From: Medicago truncatula
Taxonomy: Eukaryota; Streptophyta; Magnoliopsida; Fabales; Fabaceae
Length of the DNA: 64,000 bases
NCBI RefSeq assembly: GCF_003473485.1
Contig: NC_053044.1
Coordinates: forward strand, 34,104,091 to 34,168,090
Direction: 5' to 3'
In this document: in pieces, positions 35,256 to 47,206 of the stretch
How the letters are laid out: the number at the start of each line of letters is the position of its first letter
Numbering within the stretch: the stretch's first letter is position 1
The notes under the pieces: model-generated
Databases searched by the model: none
What the model saw: the letters and a program-made list of their open reading frames with translations, nothing else
What the model was told of the DNA's origin: nothing
Translations under genes and position numbers: made by a program

Positions 35256-35822
35256 TTCGAAAAATAAAACAACCATATTATTAATTAATCGTTTCACCCA
35301 AATTCTACTATATTAAAAATAATTTTATCACACTTTATTTATCTTCCGGTTGAACTCCATATTATCACACTCTTTTTTTTTTTTCGAATCGGAAGATTAA
35401 CATAAAAAAAAATCACTAGAGTATTTTTGTCAAGTTCTTACCATTCAACAAACGTCTCTTAGATTTTTTTTTTTTTTTGACAAGATAAAAATATAATACC
35501 ACACACTTTCACTTTGACAAAAAATGACTAATGAAACAAAAATCATTAATAGCAAATTCAGTTCTATTTCATTTTATGATGTGAAGATTTTTATTTAAGT
35601 AATACGTCAATTGATAATTTTACTAATTTAATAACGTGTATAGATTTCTGCAAGTTGAGTACTTAAAAAAAAGTTATTTTATTTTATATGTAATGATTTT
35701 ATCTGTTTGTGTATCAATTAATTTAAGGATACTTAAAATATGATTTTTTTTCATTCTATTCATGTGAACTCATTAAAATATGGGTTTGGTATATGTCCAT
35801 GGTAAATTTTATTTGCAATATC

Positions 35823-35859
35823 ATGAAACAATTTTTTTTTTTATGAAGGAATGAAACAA
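35823..35859 (-). repeat. Micro-insertion: poly(T)ATGAAGGA in a 9-bp direct repeat
   Basis: ATGAAACAA at 35823-35831 and 35851-35859 flanks a 19-bp insert. On the other strand the insert is TCCTTCAT followed by A's. Confidence 0.7.
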
Positions 35860-36636
35860 AATTTTAATCATCTTTAATTATATGTCTAACCTAGACAACA
35901 CCAAATAAATATAGTGATATATGAAACAGAACAATTTTTTTAGTGGAGGGGTGTTTGTTCTTAAATTGAACTAATAACACACAAACTAAAATGAAAAACA
36001 GGGTTGGAGTGTTTAGATCGTTATTGATGGGAGTTAACAATGCCTCCATATTTAGTTTGTCTTTTGCAAATTTTGGAATTTTGGTGTAGTGTCTAGGTTT
36101 AAACAAGGTTTGACTTTCTTTTGACATTCACTCATGTGATCATTTTAAAAATTATGTAATGATATCATCTTTTTAGATGAGATTGCGCATGTTGAACAAC
36201 TGATGGATAAAATTAAATTCTGCTCTTAAAAATGATTTATGGGTAAAACTTCATAACTATTGTACAGTGTGAGGGAGTGAAATTTGTCTTGTGCTTGGGT
36301 CGACAATTGATTTCGGCATTGGTTAAGTAAAGTAAAGTGAGATGAGATACTTACCTATTTTTGGTCGTTGTTTTCATTTTGTATAAAGAAATGTTATTTT
36401 AACTACTTTTTAATTGTTAAACATCGTATATACCATTTGCATTATCAATTTTTCTTTTTAATTCCTCCAAGCCATCAATAATTATAAAAGATCTATTTTT
36501 ATCGCTCAACCATCAATAGATTCGGTCGATACGAGATTATAGATTTTCTTAAATATTGTCAGTTTTTTCTTTGAAAACCTACTTAAATGTTCCGACCTAT
36601 TCTCCCCTTTGAATGTAGGTATTTTTTTTTTATTTT

Positions 36637-37016
36637 GGCTTAAATAAGTCTTTCATCCCTGCAAATATAAGTCGTTTGAAATTTCGTCCTTGAAGTTACT
36701 AATATTTCCAATCTGCTACTGTAAATATTAATAATTTGACTTTTGGTCCTAATTAGTCTTTTTAGCTGAGGTGAGTTGTCATTAGCAACGTGGTGCTCAT
36801 ATGGCAAGTGATGATTAACGATGTGGTTATCTTAAATAGGTCTTTCGTTCTTGCAAATATATGTCATTTGCATTTTCGTCCATGAAGTTACTAATATGTA
36901 ATTAGAACCATTTTTCAAATGATTAATATTGCAGTGGCAGATTAGAAGGATCAGTAACTTCATAGACGAAAATTCAAATGACCTATATTTGCAGGGACGA
37001 AAGACCTATTAAAGCC
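36637..37016. mobile_element. MULE-like MITE, 380 bp, exact 9-bp target duplication
   Basis: Left end GGCTTAAATAAGTCTTTC, right end GAAAGACCTATTAAAGCC, sharing CATCCCTGCAAATATA / TATATTTGCAGGGACG inside the arms. TTTTATTTT occurs at 36628-36636 and 37017-37025. It lies roughly 120 bp upstream of the leader exon of the hAT-like gene, so it forms part of that promoter region. Confidence 0.92.
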
Positions 37017-37139
37017 TTTTATTTTTTATCAAGGCCTTGGTTGTGGGCTTATAAGTTAAGAAGTGGTGAGTGGATTAATTAATTAATTTTAATTTCTAAG
37101 TATATAAATAAAAAATAAAAAATGGGTTTGGGTTTTTAG

Positions 37140-37349
37140 GGTAAACCAGTGAGAAAACGCACAAAAACAACTCGCATCAGAAGACCGACCGGCTTCGGAG
37201 GAGAGGATCGGCACGAATATCGGTTCTTCCATTCCACTCTTAAACCGGTTCAGTTACCACCATTTTACCGCCGAAACCGGATCCATTCAAAACCAACCCT
37301 AACCGGTCCACCATCACGGTTCTCCTCTCCCAAATCCATTCAATAAACC
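37140..37349 (+). other. Probable 5'-UTR exon of the hAT-like gene
   Basis: A C/G-richer stretch ends at a donor (ATAAACCG|GTACGC) and is followed by an intron with acceptor TTTTTGTAG at 37511-37519, 45 bp before the ATG. It contains a 65-codon upstream frame from 37149 (MRKRTKTTRIRR...). No homology for that frame is recognised, and it may be an upstream ORF. Confidence 0.55.
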
Positions 37350-37563
37350 GGTACGCTCTTTTCTTTCTTCCTCTTCGTAACTCTTGTCACTTCTTAAATT
37401 TTCGTTTTTTATCTATGAAACTTAAAGTTTATGCTTCAAAGATTAAAACTTTATCATAATTTATCACTTTAGGGATTGATTAAACAAATTGGGTCATTAG
37501 AATGTGCTTGTTTTTGTAGTTTACCCTAACTGGGTTGTTCTGTTTTGAAGTGATTATTGATCA

Positions 37564-40364
37564 ATGGAGCAAAATCTTGAACTGGTACCAATTACATCAC
37601 AAAAACACGACCCAGCATGGAAACATTGTCAATTGTTTAAGAATGGTGAAAAAGTGCAACTTAAATGCAATTATTGTCTCAAGTTTTTCAAAGGTGGTGG
37701 GATTCATAGGTTTAAGGAACACCTTGCTTGTCAGAAAGGCAATGCTTCAATGTGTAGTAGTGTTCCTGCTGATGTAAGGCAACATATGCAGCAGAGTTTG
37801 GATGGTGTTGTTGTGAAGAAGAGGAAGAGACAGAAGATCGAGGAGGAGATTATGAATGTTAATCCTTTAGCTACTGTTTTGAATGGTGGTAATAATCAGA
37901 TGGATGTTAATCATCATGGGGTGCATGTGCAGCCTATTGGAGTTCATGATCCAATGGAACAGAATCCGGTCTCGTGTCAGATGTTTCATTCGCCCGGTGA
38001 AGGAATGAGTAGAAATGTAGAGAGAAGGAAGAAGATTAGAGCTACTAAGAATCAGAATCAGAATCCGGCTGCGGTGGTTTATAATACGAACTATGAGCCT
38101 GAACCTGTTGTTGCCCCCATGGAGAAAAATACATTGTTTCCTACAAAGGTGGACCATCAAATTCATATGGCGATAGGAAGGTTTTTGTATGATATCGGTG
38201 CGCCTTTTGATGCTGTGAACTCGATATATTTTGAGCAGATGGTTGAAGCAATTGCTTCTGGGGGATCAGGTTTTCAACGTCCATCGCATCATGAACTTCG
38301 GGGATGGGTTCTGAAAAATTCTGTGGAAGATGTGAAGAATGATGTAGATAGATGTAAGATGACGTGGGGGAGGACTGGCAGTTCGATTTTGGTTGATCAA
38401 TGGACTACAGAAGCTGGTAGGATACTGATAAGTTTTTTGGCTTACTGTCCTGAAGGTGTAGTGTTTTTGAAATCGTTGGATGCGACTGAGAGATTGATTT
38501 CAGAAGATTTTTTATACGGGTTGATGAAAGAAGTAGTAGAAGAAGTTGGAGTTGGGCAAGTTGTGCAAGTGATTACATCAGCTGAGAAATGGTATGCTGA
38601 TGCTGGGAGAATGCTGACTGAGACTTACCCTAGCCTTTATTGGAGCCCTTCTGCGGCTCATTGCATTGATTTGATACTTGAAGATTTTGGAAATATTGAG
38701 TGGATTAGTACAGTTATTGAACAGGCTAAATCTATAACAAGATTTGTCTACAATTACAGTGCAATTTTGAATATGGTTAAAAGGTATACTTTGGGGAATG
38801 ATATTGTGGATCCCTCTTTCTCTCGCTTCACGACAGACTTTACCACGTTGAAACGAATGGTTGTTCTTAAACACAATTTACAGGCCATGGTTACTTCTCA
38901 GGAATGGATGGATTGTCCATATTCAAAGGAAGCAGCAGGTTTGGAGATGTTAGATATACTAAGCAATCAAACATTTTGGTCCTCGTGTGAAATGATTGTT
39001 CGCCTGACACATCCTCTTTTGAGAGTTCTGAGAACAGCTTCAAGTGAGATGAGACCTGCAATGGGATACACTTATGAAGGAATTTACCGGGCAAAAGAAG
39101 CGATTAAGAAAGCACTTATCAAAAGGGAGGATTATATGGTGTTCTGGAATATTATACATCAAAGATGGGATAGTCTTTGGCATCATCCTCTTCATGCTGC
39201 AGGCTTCTATCTTAATCCGAAATTCTTTTATAGCATTCAAGGGGATGTACCCAATGAGATTCGCTCAGGGATGCTTGACTGCATAGAGAGATTGGTACCT
39301 GATACAAGAGTCCAAGATAAAATTAGCAAAGAATTAAACTTGTATAAATCTGCTGCAGGAGATTTTGGGAGAAAGATGGCAATCAGAGCTAGAGATAATC
39401 TGCTTCCTTGTAAGAGTCCAATAACCTATTCACTTAGATATATTCTTTTGCCATGTTGTGTGATTTAACTTTAACTTCTTTGAAAAATAAAATTAGAAGC
39501 TACGCGCATTATTTATTTATTAGAAGCTCTTCCAAACAATCTCAAAAGTGCTTATGTCAGTAGATAAACTCAAATAAATCAATTCAAACAGACCCCCCCC
39601 CCCCCCCCCCCCCCCCCCATTTGAGTGTTTTATTTCTTTCATGACCACTTGTTAAACTTTCATTTGCCATTTTTTTTTTCTAGCTGAATGGTGGTCAACA
39701 TATGGAGGAGGCTGCCCTAACTTGTCCCGCTTAGCAATTCGCATTCTTAGCCAAACATCAAGTGTGATGTTCTGCAAGAGAAACCAAATTCCTTTTGAAC
39801 AGATAATCAATACAAGGAATTATATAGAGCGCCAACATTTTACTGATCTCGTCTTTGTTCACTACAATTTACGGTTGAGACAAATGTGAGCTTGAACTGC
39901 TGTATATTGGTAAATTGTTTCAATACAGTTGAAGTTGAAAGTAACTTAAATTAAGCTGTTTGTCTTTCTTTCAGGTTTATGAATAAGGAGCAAGAATCTA
40001 GCGATCCTCTGTCATTCGACAACATTTGTAACGTTGAAGACTGGATCGGGCCAAGGGATTTGTACTTCGGAGAGTATGGTAACTCGGATTGGATGGCACT
40101 TGATTCATCTTCCATTAACACAATGCCTTTAAGGTCTTTAAACGATGAACCTGAAGAAATGTGTGAAGGTAAATTGTAAACCATTTTAATAAATGTGGAA
40201 ACTGTTAAACAAAAATGTGGAAACTGCTGGTAGACTAACCAGGTAGAAAATGTCAGTAACTAACATGTTTTCATCTGTTTGTAGGGTTTGACGATGATGA
40301 GATTTTCATTAGTCTGAAAGATGATGAGGATGTGAATTCCGGAGACAAGTTCGAAAACCATTAG
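37564..40364 (+). CDS. Domesticated hAT-transposase-like protein (BED finger, DUF659, hAT dimerisation)
   Basis: Four exons, 37564-39409, 39684-39885, 39975-40168 and 40285-40364, join in phase (2322 nt, 773 aa). A BED zinc finger lies at about 20-57 (WKHCQLFKNGEKVQLKCNYC...GGGIHRFKEHLAC). A basic stretch KKRKRQK (about 85-91) could be a nuclear signal. The DUF659-type core runs about 240-390 (ILVDQWTTEAGRILISFLAY). The hAT C-terminal dimerisation motif in exon 2 reads SEWWSTYGGGCPNLSRLAIRIL...NQIPFEQI. The acidic tail ends DDDEIFISLKDDEDVNSGD. Length and start (ME-x-LEPV-like, AWKHC) match host hAT-like proteins such as Arabidopsis At4g15020. It has no terminal inverted repeats, so I read it as a host gene, probably a nuclear DNA-binding protein; its targets are unknown. 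Confidence 0.92.
39515..39592. mobile_element. hAT-type MITE end fragment in intron 1 of the hAT-like gene
   Basis: CTTCCAAACAATCTCAAAAGTGCTTATGTCAGTAGATAAACTCAAATAAATCAATTCAAACAGACCC is the tip of a common legume MITE of 'GCTTATTTGAGCTTAT' type, described here by position: AGTGCTTATGTCAGTAG at about 39547-39563. Only one end is present, ending at the poly(C) tract. Related copies lie at 48353, 49572 and 51070. Confidence 0.55.
39593..39618. repeat. Poly(C) tract of 26 bases
   Basis: Twenty-six consecutive C's sit directly after the MITE tip, in intron 1 of the hAT-like gene, 65 bp before the exon 2 acceptor. Long C-runs are rare in an AT-rich genome. The MITE normally ends in a short C-run, which may have expanded; the exact length may be a sequencing artefact. 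Confidence 0.9.
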
Positions 40365-40950
40365 TGAATGATGAAAGGAACCATGCTTGCTGACAGCTTC
40401 CAATTTTAGTTTCGACATGTTTTCCCCAAATACTGGTTCGTATGTGTTAATCTTAAAAATAGAGGGAAACTAGGGTGGAGTTTACTGGACATGTGAGAGG
40501 AACCAAGTTATTGTTGATGTATTAGTTGGTATGATTTGGAAGGTTTTTGTACAGTATTTGATAGTTTTGTAGTATTTCTTACACTACTAGAGTTTACAAC
40601 TTTTGCAAACTGGAACCTCCATTTTTATTTTTATTTGCTAAGATTATGAATTGTTGAAAGCTAATTTGATTTAGAATCTTTGTGACAAACATTAAAAAAC
40701 ATGAGTTAAGAGACATGAAAAACTGAAGTAGAAATTGTCTCTTTTGGCCAAATGGTGTTTGAGAGCTTTGAAAAACCATAACAAACAGAGTAAGATGATC
40801 TCATATGGTGGTTTGCATTGCATTGATGATATTCCAATATGGATTTGCTTCTTGATAGAAGAAGTTTATACAACAATAATAAAAACAATATATATACAAA
40901 TCGAACAAAATACGTAGCGTAGGCTTTGTTGAGTCAGTCAACTACCTATC

Positions 40951-42975
40951 CTATCGGCCACCGGAAAGTGAAAGAGACGAATCATATCCACCCGTCGACG
41001 ACCATGTATTCACGCTTTCAAAGAATGGCGACATTGGATACATTCCCTCAAACTGACGACCACCACCACCCTTTTTCACACCAAAAACATCAAGTTCCGG
41101 CAACGGCAACTCCCCCTCCAAGTACCTAACTACCTGCTTCATTGTAGGCCTCCGCTCCAGCGAATCTTCAGAACACAACAACCCCACCTTAATCACCAAT
41201 AAAACCTCCACCTCATCGTAAACCCCAGCCAACTTAGGATCCACAATCTCTAAAGCCGCTCCTAACCTTAATCTATCCCAAACCCAATCCACCAAAACAA
41301 GCTCCTCAGGCAATGCTTTAGGCTCAATAGGTCTTCTCCCACAAACCACTTCCAACAACAATGCCCCAAACGCAAACACATCAGAACTAGTTGTTGGTTT
41401 CCCTGTTCTCGTTAACTCGGGTGCTAAATACCCCAAAGTTCCCACCACCCTCGTCGTGCTTGGATTCTCACCATGATCATAAAGCTTAGCCAAACCAAAA
41501 TCACCTAATCTTGCATTCATCTCAGAATCCAAAAGAACATTCCCTGCTTTCACATCTCTGTGAATCACTGTTTGTTCCCATTCCTCATGCAAATAAACAA
41601 GCCCCGAAGCCACACCTTTTATAATCCTAAACCTTTCTTCCCACCTCAATATTGCTCTTGGTTGTTCAAATATATACTTATCTAAACTCCCATTCTCCAT
41701 GAAATCATACACTAAGATTAAATCATTTCGCTTCCGACACCAACCTAGTAACTGTACTAGGTTCCTGTGACGAAGTTTACCAATTGTTTCAATTTCTGAG
41801 ATAAACTCTTGCAACCCTTGTCTTGATTCTTGGGAGATTTGTTTCACAGCTATTTCAGTTTTGGAATCTGGTAACACCCCTTTGTAAACTTTACCAAAAC
41901 CACCAAACCCAAGAAGGTTCTTGTCCTTGAACCCTCTTGTAGCCTGCTTTAGTTCTTTGTAAGGAAATCTATGTGGTCCCACTTCTAGTTCCCAAGCTTC
42001 TATAACATCATTGTTTTTCATCTTGAAGTAAAAAGCTAAACCAGTTGTTAAAACTATTAGAATCACAAATGAAATAGTAAGACCCAAGATTAAGGCCTTT
42101 CGAGTTCGAGTATTGTGTGAAGAGAGTGAAGGAAGATTTTTCAAAGACAAAGTTTTGGATTCTCCATTGATTTTGAAGCTCCAACCCATTATATAGTGTG
42201 AGCCAGAGAGTAACCCTGTTGAAGAAGAAAACCCAACATACATAGTTTCTTTGAAAATTGGTGTTAGATCTACTTGATATGATAAGATTGGTGAACTTGG
42301 TTTTGATGAAGTTGGTGAGAGTCTAACTTCTATAATGCTTCTTGAGGAATCATAGTCGATCCATGCTTGAATCACACTACCACTCTTCAAGTTAAGGTCT
42401 TGAATTTGAACTTGTTTATTCTCCGAGCCATCAGTAAAAAAACATGCTTTAACTGATTTGTTTGATACCATGTTGTTAAGATTGATACCAACATGATTGT
42501 CATTGATGTCATTGAATTCGAAATCTTGGACAGTATCGAATTCAACGGCGAATAAGTGATTCGAAAAGTTGCCTAAATCATGTGGGTTGAGAAGGCCTAG
42601 ATACTGACTAGGATAACCATTGGAGAGTGTTTTGGAAGGTGAAATGGTGAAGGCAAAGCCATGTCCTCCTAGTTTTGGATATTGAGGGACTATTGCAAAA
42701 GCAAAAGAAGTTGAAAAGGAGAAAGCTTTGGTTGTGGTTTTGTTCTTGAAGTGGATTGGTGTTGAATAAAAAGCATGACCAAGTACTCTTTCAGTGTCAT
42801 TTGTTAAACGAATTATGCCTTTGTGTTCAATCACTGCACCTCCGTTTAAGGTTATGTTGGTAGCAGCTTCATTGAATCCAGCATAGAAAAACTCATCTTG
42901 CTGAGAATGAGAATGTATGGAGTTTGAGGCTAGAAGGACCATGATGCAAAGAAGATAAAGAGGTATATTTGCCAT
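40951..42975 (-). CDS. L-type lectin receptor kinase (LecRK clade IV-like)
   Basis: Intronless, 674 aa. A signal peptide (1-24) is followed by a legume-lectin domain at about 27-270 ([62 protein letters not shown]). A transmembrane helix lies at about 294-317, then a kinase domain from about 350. The kinase has the glycine loop LGFGGFGKV, invariant Lys 378 (AVK), HRDVKAGN with Asp 474, DFG at 492-494 and GTLGYLAPE, so it is predicted active. The C-terminus ...SLSGGR is the family ending. Such kinases sit in the plasma membrane and act in defence, pollen or stress signalling; the ligand is not predictable. The gene is convergent with the hAT-like gene, whose stop is 587 bp away. No lesions. 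Confidence 0.95.
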   Translation of the reverse strand: MANIPLYLLCIMVLLASNSIHSHSQQDEFFYAGFNEAATNITLNGGAVIEHKGIIRLTNDTERVLGHAFYSTPIHFKNKTTTKAFSFSTSFAFAIVPQYPKLGGHGFAFTISPSKTLSNGYPSQYLGLLNPHDLGNFSNHLFAVEFDTVQDFEFNDINDNHVGINLNNMVSNKSVKACFFTDGSENKQVQIQDLNLKSGSVIQAWIDYDSSRSIIEVRLSPTSSKPSSPILSYQVDLTPIFKETMYVGFSSSTGLLSGSHYIMGWSFKINGESKTLSLKNLPSLSSHNTRTRKALILGLTISFVILIVLTTGLAFYFKMKNNDVIEAWELEVGPHRFPYKELKQATRGFKDKNLLGFGGFGKVYKGVLPDSKTEIAVKQISQESRQGLQEFISEIETIGKLRHRNLVQLLGWCRKRNDLILVYDFMENGSLDKYIFEQPRAILRWEERFRIIKGVASGLVYLHEEWEQTVIHRDVKAGNVLLDSEMNARLGDFGLAKLYDHGENPSTTRVVGTLGYLAPELTRTGKPTTSSDVFAFGALLLEVVCGRRPIEPKALPEELVLVDWVWDRLRLGAALEIVDPKLAGVYDEVEVLLVIKVGLLCSEDSLERRPTMKQVVRYLEGELPLPELDVFGVKKGGGGRQFEGMYPMSPFFESVNTWSSTGGYDSSLSLSGGR

Positions 42976-42999
42976 GACAAAGTTAAAGTTGAGGTTGAG

Positions 43000-44230
43000 G
43001 ATGTTGTTGTTATTGGTTCAATATTTATTATGTTGTTAATTGGAAATCACATGGTAGTAGCATGTTGTTTGTATACTATATAGTACTAGTATTATATGTT
43101 TGTGTAAAGATGAGTGTATTGACTTGATTGAGCAACCAGAGAGAGTGCGGTGTGCTTTACAGCTTGTAGTTTGTGGGTTGGAAACTGAAACGTGGTTGTA
43201 GCTTGTTTGTTTAATTTCACACGTGGGTGTGTACTGTTTTGTTTCCTACTCCATTTTAAATGCCCATATATTTTTAAAAGATCTTCGATTCTATTAAACT
43301 GTTAAGTTGTTTCTATATTTAACCATGTACTATCAATTCGTTCACGTATTTTAACAACTTACTATTGATATTTAACTACTTATTAAACTGTTAAGTTGTT
43401 CATGAACTTATTGGGTGGTTAACATGCATGCATACATTGCTTTCTTGTTTATTATTATTATTATTATGAATTGAGATCACGTTTTTTTCTATTATCTTTT
43501 GTTGGACACTACTTTCTCCACCCGACATCGGATCATAAATGTGCATTTAGAAAAATCACTAAAATTTGCACGCCCTGGTGTGTACTTTGATATAATTTAT
43601 GAGGTTTGAATGTACACTATCGAGACACGGGTATTTTTCAATAGTGAAGATAAAGTGAAAAGTTTGTTCATAAAAGTTGTCTAATTGTATAAATATCATT
43701 TTTCTTTAAAAAAAAAAACGTGTTAAGACGGGAGAAACTTTCCTCTGCACTGTTGTAGTTTTATTATGCACTAAAAAATTACTACATAGTTGTATTGATT
43801 TGGTTGTTTTAGACAACTTTTCATTACTGATTTAAAATCTTTCGTTGTCTAAATGTTTTATTTTTTATTGGAGAACAATAGCATATCATTTCGTTGTAGT
43901 AGTTAAATTCTGTCAATAAAGAATAAAATAGGAAAAAAAATCTTTGTAATATCTAAACTTGAGCATCTCATGCTGTCGTCCTTTTCCCATACAAATTATT
44001 CTCCACCATTTGTCTCGTCCGGCTGAATTTGGATAGTATATCATGTGTCTGTCTAGTGGTTCTTTCTTTTATAGTAATAAATAAATAAAATATAAACTGA
44101 TTTCTTTATTTCTCTTTTTTAATATTTAAATTCAACTAATACTGCCTTATAGTGGAACCTTGATTGGTTTAATAATTTTGTTTGATCAGCAATGACTTCT
44201 GCATGTTTTAATTAGGTATTTTCAAATATG
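43000..44230. other. LecRK upstream region and spacer
   Basis: A TATATAG at about 43077-43084 on the minus strand is a possible TATA box, 105 bp before the ATG. Around 43665-43705 there is a lone end similar to the AATGATATTTGTACA MITE (GTATAAATATCATT). No gene is seen. Confidence 0.4.
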
Positions 44231-44247
44231 GTTAAATTAGTGAAAGT

Positions 44248-45015
44248 TAGGGCTGACAATGAGCCGAACCAACTCGAAAATAGTTTGAGATTCGATTCGA
44301 TAATTGACTCGTTGAACTTGGTTCATGAATCAAATGAGTCGAACTTGAGTTGAAAATTAAGCTCGTTAAATAAATGAGTCGAACTTGAGTTGAGTATAGT
44401 TCGACTCGTTTGGTTCATGAACCAGCTCAATATATATAAAATATTATTTTGCATATTGTTATATAATATGTAATTTATTACAAGCTTCTTCCAATAATTA
44501 TGTACTTTTTCATAGGAATTATTACTAATTTGATTAATAATCAACGATAATTGTTATGATAGAGGAAAAAAGTTAATATCTTTTGAAGGCTTTTAAACAA
44601 ACATTTGTACACAAATAGTCCCACATCGGGTGTTTTGAAAATATTAGAGAGTAAGAGTGTATATATAAGAGAGGTGGATGATAATGAGTACAATGTAAAA
44701 TATGGTATGCGCTTCAGTAGTAAGGGCTATTGCCTTTCTACCTTCATAGTTTTATTTAATTTATATTTTTTTTTTAAAGTCAAAGACATGTATTTTTGAC
44801 AAAAAAATTGAAGAAAAAAAGCTTTTGAAGTATATAATTCGAGTAGACGAGTTGAACCTAACGAGCCGAACTGAGTTGTTCACGAACTTTAAACGAGCCA
44901 AACTTGAGTTAAAAAAAAGGTTTGTTTCAAACTCGAGTTGAGTTTCGAACCGAATCAATTCTTATCGAGTCGAATCGAGCTCAGACAGGTTCAACTCGAC
45001 TCATTTCCAGCCCTA
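44248..45015. mobile_element. hAT MITE, 768 bp, exact 8-bp target duplication
   Basis: Ends TAGGGCTGACAATGAG at the left and TTTCCAGCCCTA at the right form the hAT consensus (TAGGGYTGxCAA), with long arms rich in GAGTCGAACTTGAG. GTGAAAGT occurs at 44240-44247 and 45016-45023. There is no transposase. The centre carries a plant snRNA-type promoter pair (see 44617). Confidence 0.9.
44617..44670 (+). promoter_or_regulatory. snRNA-type USE plus TATA inside a hAT MITE
   Basis: AGTCCCACATCGG at 44617-44629 matches the plant snRNA upstream sequence element (RTCCCACATCG). About 31 bp downstream is TATATATAAG (about 44660-44669), close to the spacing used for Pol II snRNA genes. The sequence after it resembles no snRNA I know. 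Confidence 0.5.
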
Positions 45016-45560
45016 GTGAAAGTCAAGAATTAGCATCAACTCAGCATTTGTGTGTTTGTCTACAGTTTTCAAAGTGAGACAATCAAATATCTGAATGTGT
45101 AGGTAAAGTAACATACTTCTATAGTGCTATGGATATGTTTGACTTTTGGGAATATACTATACTGGGAATTTGATTATCATGTCAAATAAGGAAAACCGAC
45201 TTTTAGGTGATGAAATAGGTTTTAAAGCACTAGTAAACATTTCCTTTTTAAATATTGAAAGTCAAATTTATGTAACATGCATCTATTTCTTCATGGGAAC
45301 TCACTGCAAATTTTTTGAAGGGAATAGTAATCTCTTTGATTTTTTTTTGGAACTCATTAGCATCACATAAATTAAGGTCATTAGGATTATCATGCAAACT
45401 TGCAAAGAATTAAAGTTAAATATAAACACTGTATTGTTACTTTATCATGCATGCAAAGAGTTAAAGCTAACACACTATACTTTTATCTTTTGCAATCAAT
45501 AGATTGTCTAGAAGATACTCCCAATAGGATATACATAAAGCTAACACTTTGTTTGGAATT

Positions 45561-45607
45561 AAAGAAAAGTTGATCCTGACCAAAAAAAAAAAAAAGGAAA
45601 AGTTGAT
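45561..45607 (+). repeat. Micro-insertion: CCTGACC(A)n in a 14-bp direct repeat
   Basis: AAAGAAAAGTTGAT at 45561-45574 and AAAGGAAAAGTTGAT at 45593-45607 flank CCTGACC plus an A-run. Confidence 0.75.
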
Positions 45608-45663
45608 AAAGGATTGGGACAGGAGAGAATGCAAAAACCCTTTCTTTGATTGGTTTAAAAATA

Positions 45664-46535
45664 GGGTTAATTAAGTTTTTGGTCCATATAAATATCTGCA
45701 GTTTTGTTTTTAGTCCCTATAAAAATAAATCACATTTTTTAGTCCCTACAAAATTTTATTTTAGTGTTTTTAGTCCCTGTTAAATTAAAATTTGTTTAAT
45801 TATGCTTATACTTCTAAATTTTTAAAAGATGTTTTACATACATGTTCATAACATCGTAAGACACTCTTTTGTAAATTTTTTTAGTTTTTTAACATATAAT
45901 AAATTAAATATGAATTTTTCTAAAAGCCAAATTTTCAAGATTATATTAATAAAAATTTGGACCTAATAATAAAATTTTAAGCTACTTTTTTGCGGAGGAA
46001 CTTTGTATAATATTCTAAGTAAGTATGTGAAAATATATGTTACAAATTTAAAAGTTTAAGCACAATTAAGCAAATTTTAATTTTACAAGGACTAAAAGTA
46101 TGTGTTGGTCCCTGTTAAATTGAAATTTGTTTAATTATACTTAAAATTTTATACTTTTAAATTATTTTTAACAAACATGTTAAGAACATTGTAATTATCT
46201 CTTTTATAAAAAATTACAATTTTTTAACATGTAATGAATTAAATATAATTTTTTTAAATCACCAAAAATTCAAGATAAAACTAACAAAAATTTGGACCTA
46301 AAAATACAATTTTGAGTTAATTTATTGTGGTGGAACCTTTTATAATGTTTTAAACAAGTATGTAAAAAATCATTAAATTTTTTTAAATTTTAAGCATAAT
46401 TAAACAAATTTTAATTTAATAGGGACTAAAAACACTAACGGAAAATTTTGTAGGGACTAAAAAGTGTGATTTATTTTTATAGGGACTAAAAACAAAACTG
46501 CAGATATTTATAGGGAACAAAAACTTAATTAACCC
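45664..46535. mobile_element. MULE-like MITE, 872 bp, with internal tandem duplication
   Basis: Left end GGGTTAATTAAGTTTTTGG, right end CAAAAACTTAATTAACCC; TTAAAAATA is the exact 9-bp target duplication (45655-45663 and 46536-46544). The core is present twice in tandem, about 45772-46099 and 46107-46436, each beginning AGTCCCTGTTAAATT or GGTCCCTGTTAAATT and ending near GGACTAAAA. The two units have diverged noticeably. Confidence 0.93.
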
Positions 46536-46623
46536 TTAAAAATATGTGTGAAGGGTGAAAAAAAGTAGGACCCACAAGGCAAAAGCCAGCCAATTTATTC
46601 TTGTCTTACTACTCCAATTGAGA

Positions 46624-46797
46624 AATGATATTTGTACAATCATTTTTGTACAACTTTTGTACAACTTTCTCTCTCATACTCACATTATCTTCTTATTTTC
46701 TCTCTTCCTTTTTCTCTCTATTGTTTTTGACCAATAAAAAGAGAACACAACAAAATTGTTCCAAAAGTTGTACCAAAAAAGTTATTCAAATATCACT
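46624..46797. mobile_element. MITE, AATGATATTTGTACA family, copy 3
   Basis: Left AATGATATTTGTACAA, right TCAAATATCACT. TTTTGACCAATAAAAAGAG lies in the centre as in copy 1 (inverted there). It lies 0.6 kb past the RCA stop. Confidence 0.7.
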
Positions 46798-47206
46798 ACT
46801 CTTTACAATTTTTCTAATTTTTTTCAAAATTATTTTATCAATTTTTTAAAAGATATTTATGTCTTTTTATTCCTATCATTGACATTGTTTATTTTTCTCT
46901 CTTTCAATCCAATCAAACAAGAGAAAAAAGTTTTTATCATTCTTTTCTTTCATTTTCTTCACAGGCTCATCAATCATCATCATTTAACTAGGATAAGAAT
47001 AATGGATCTTAAATATTAGAATCTAGAAAGAAAGAAAGAAAAAAAACATCAAGGGTGTAATAGGTAGAAAGAGAAAGGCACCAAATTAAATTAAACATTG
47101 TACATATAACAAAATTACATAGGAAGACACTCCAAAAAGAAAAATAATAATAAAATTATCTCAAACTTGGAATCTTTTCCTTCCACCTAATAACACATTG
47201 AGAATG

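Larger units (their letters stand above)
34640..36630. other. Thaumatin-like gene promoter and AT-rich spacer
   Basis: Several TATATA runs at 34700-34740 could serve as TATA boxes; none is clearly best. Two micro-insertions (35199 and 35823) lie further out. No gene is seen. Confidence 0.5.

Noticed and set aside
37564-40364. The hAT-like gene as an active hAT transposon
   Set aside because: No terminal inverted repeats or 8-bp duplication flank it, it has four exons with a leader exon, and its relatives are conserved single-locus host genes.
44617-44760. A U-snRNA gene after the USE/TATA pair
   Set aside because: The sequence downstream of the expected start matches no U1, U2, U4, U5 or U6 features such as an Sm site in context.
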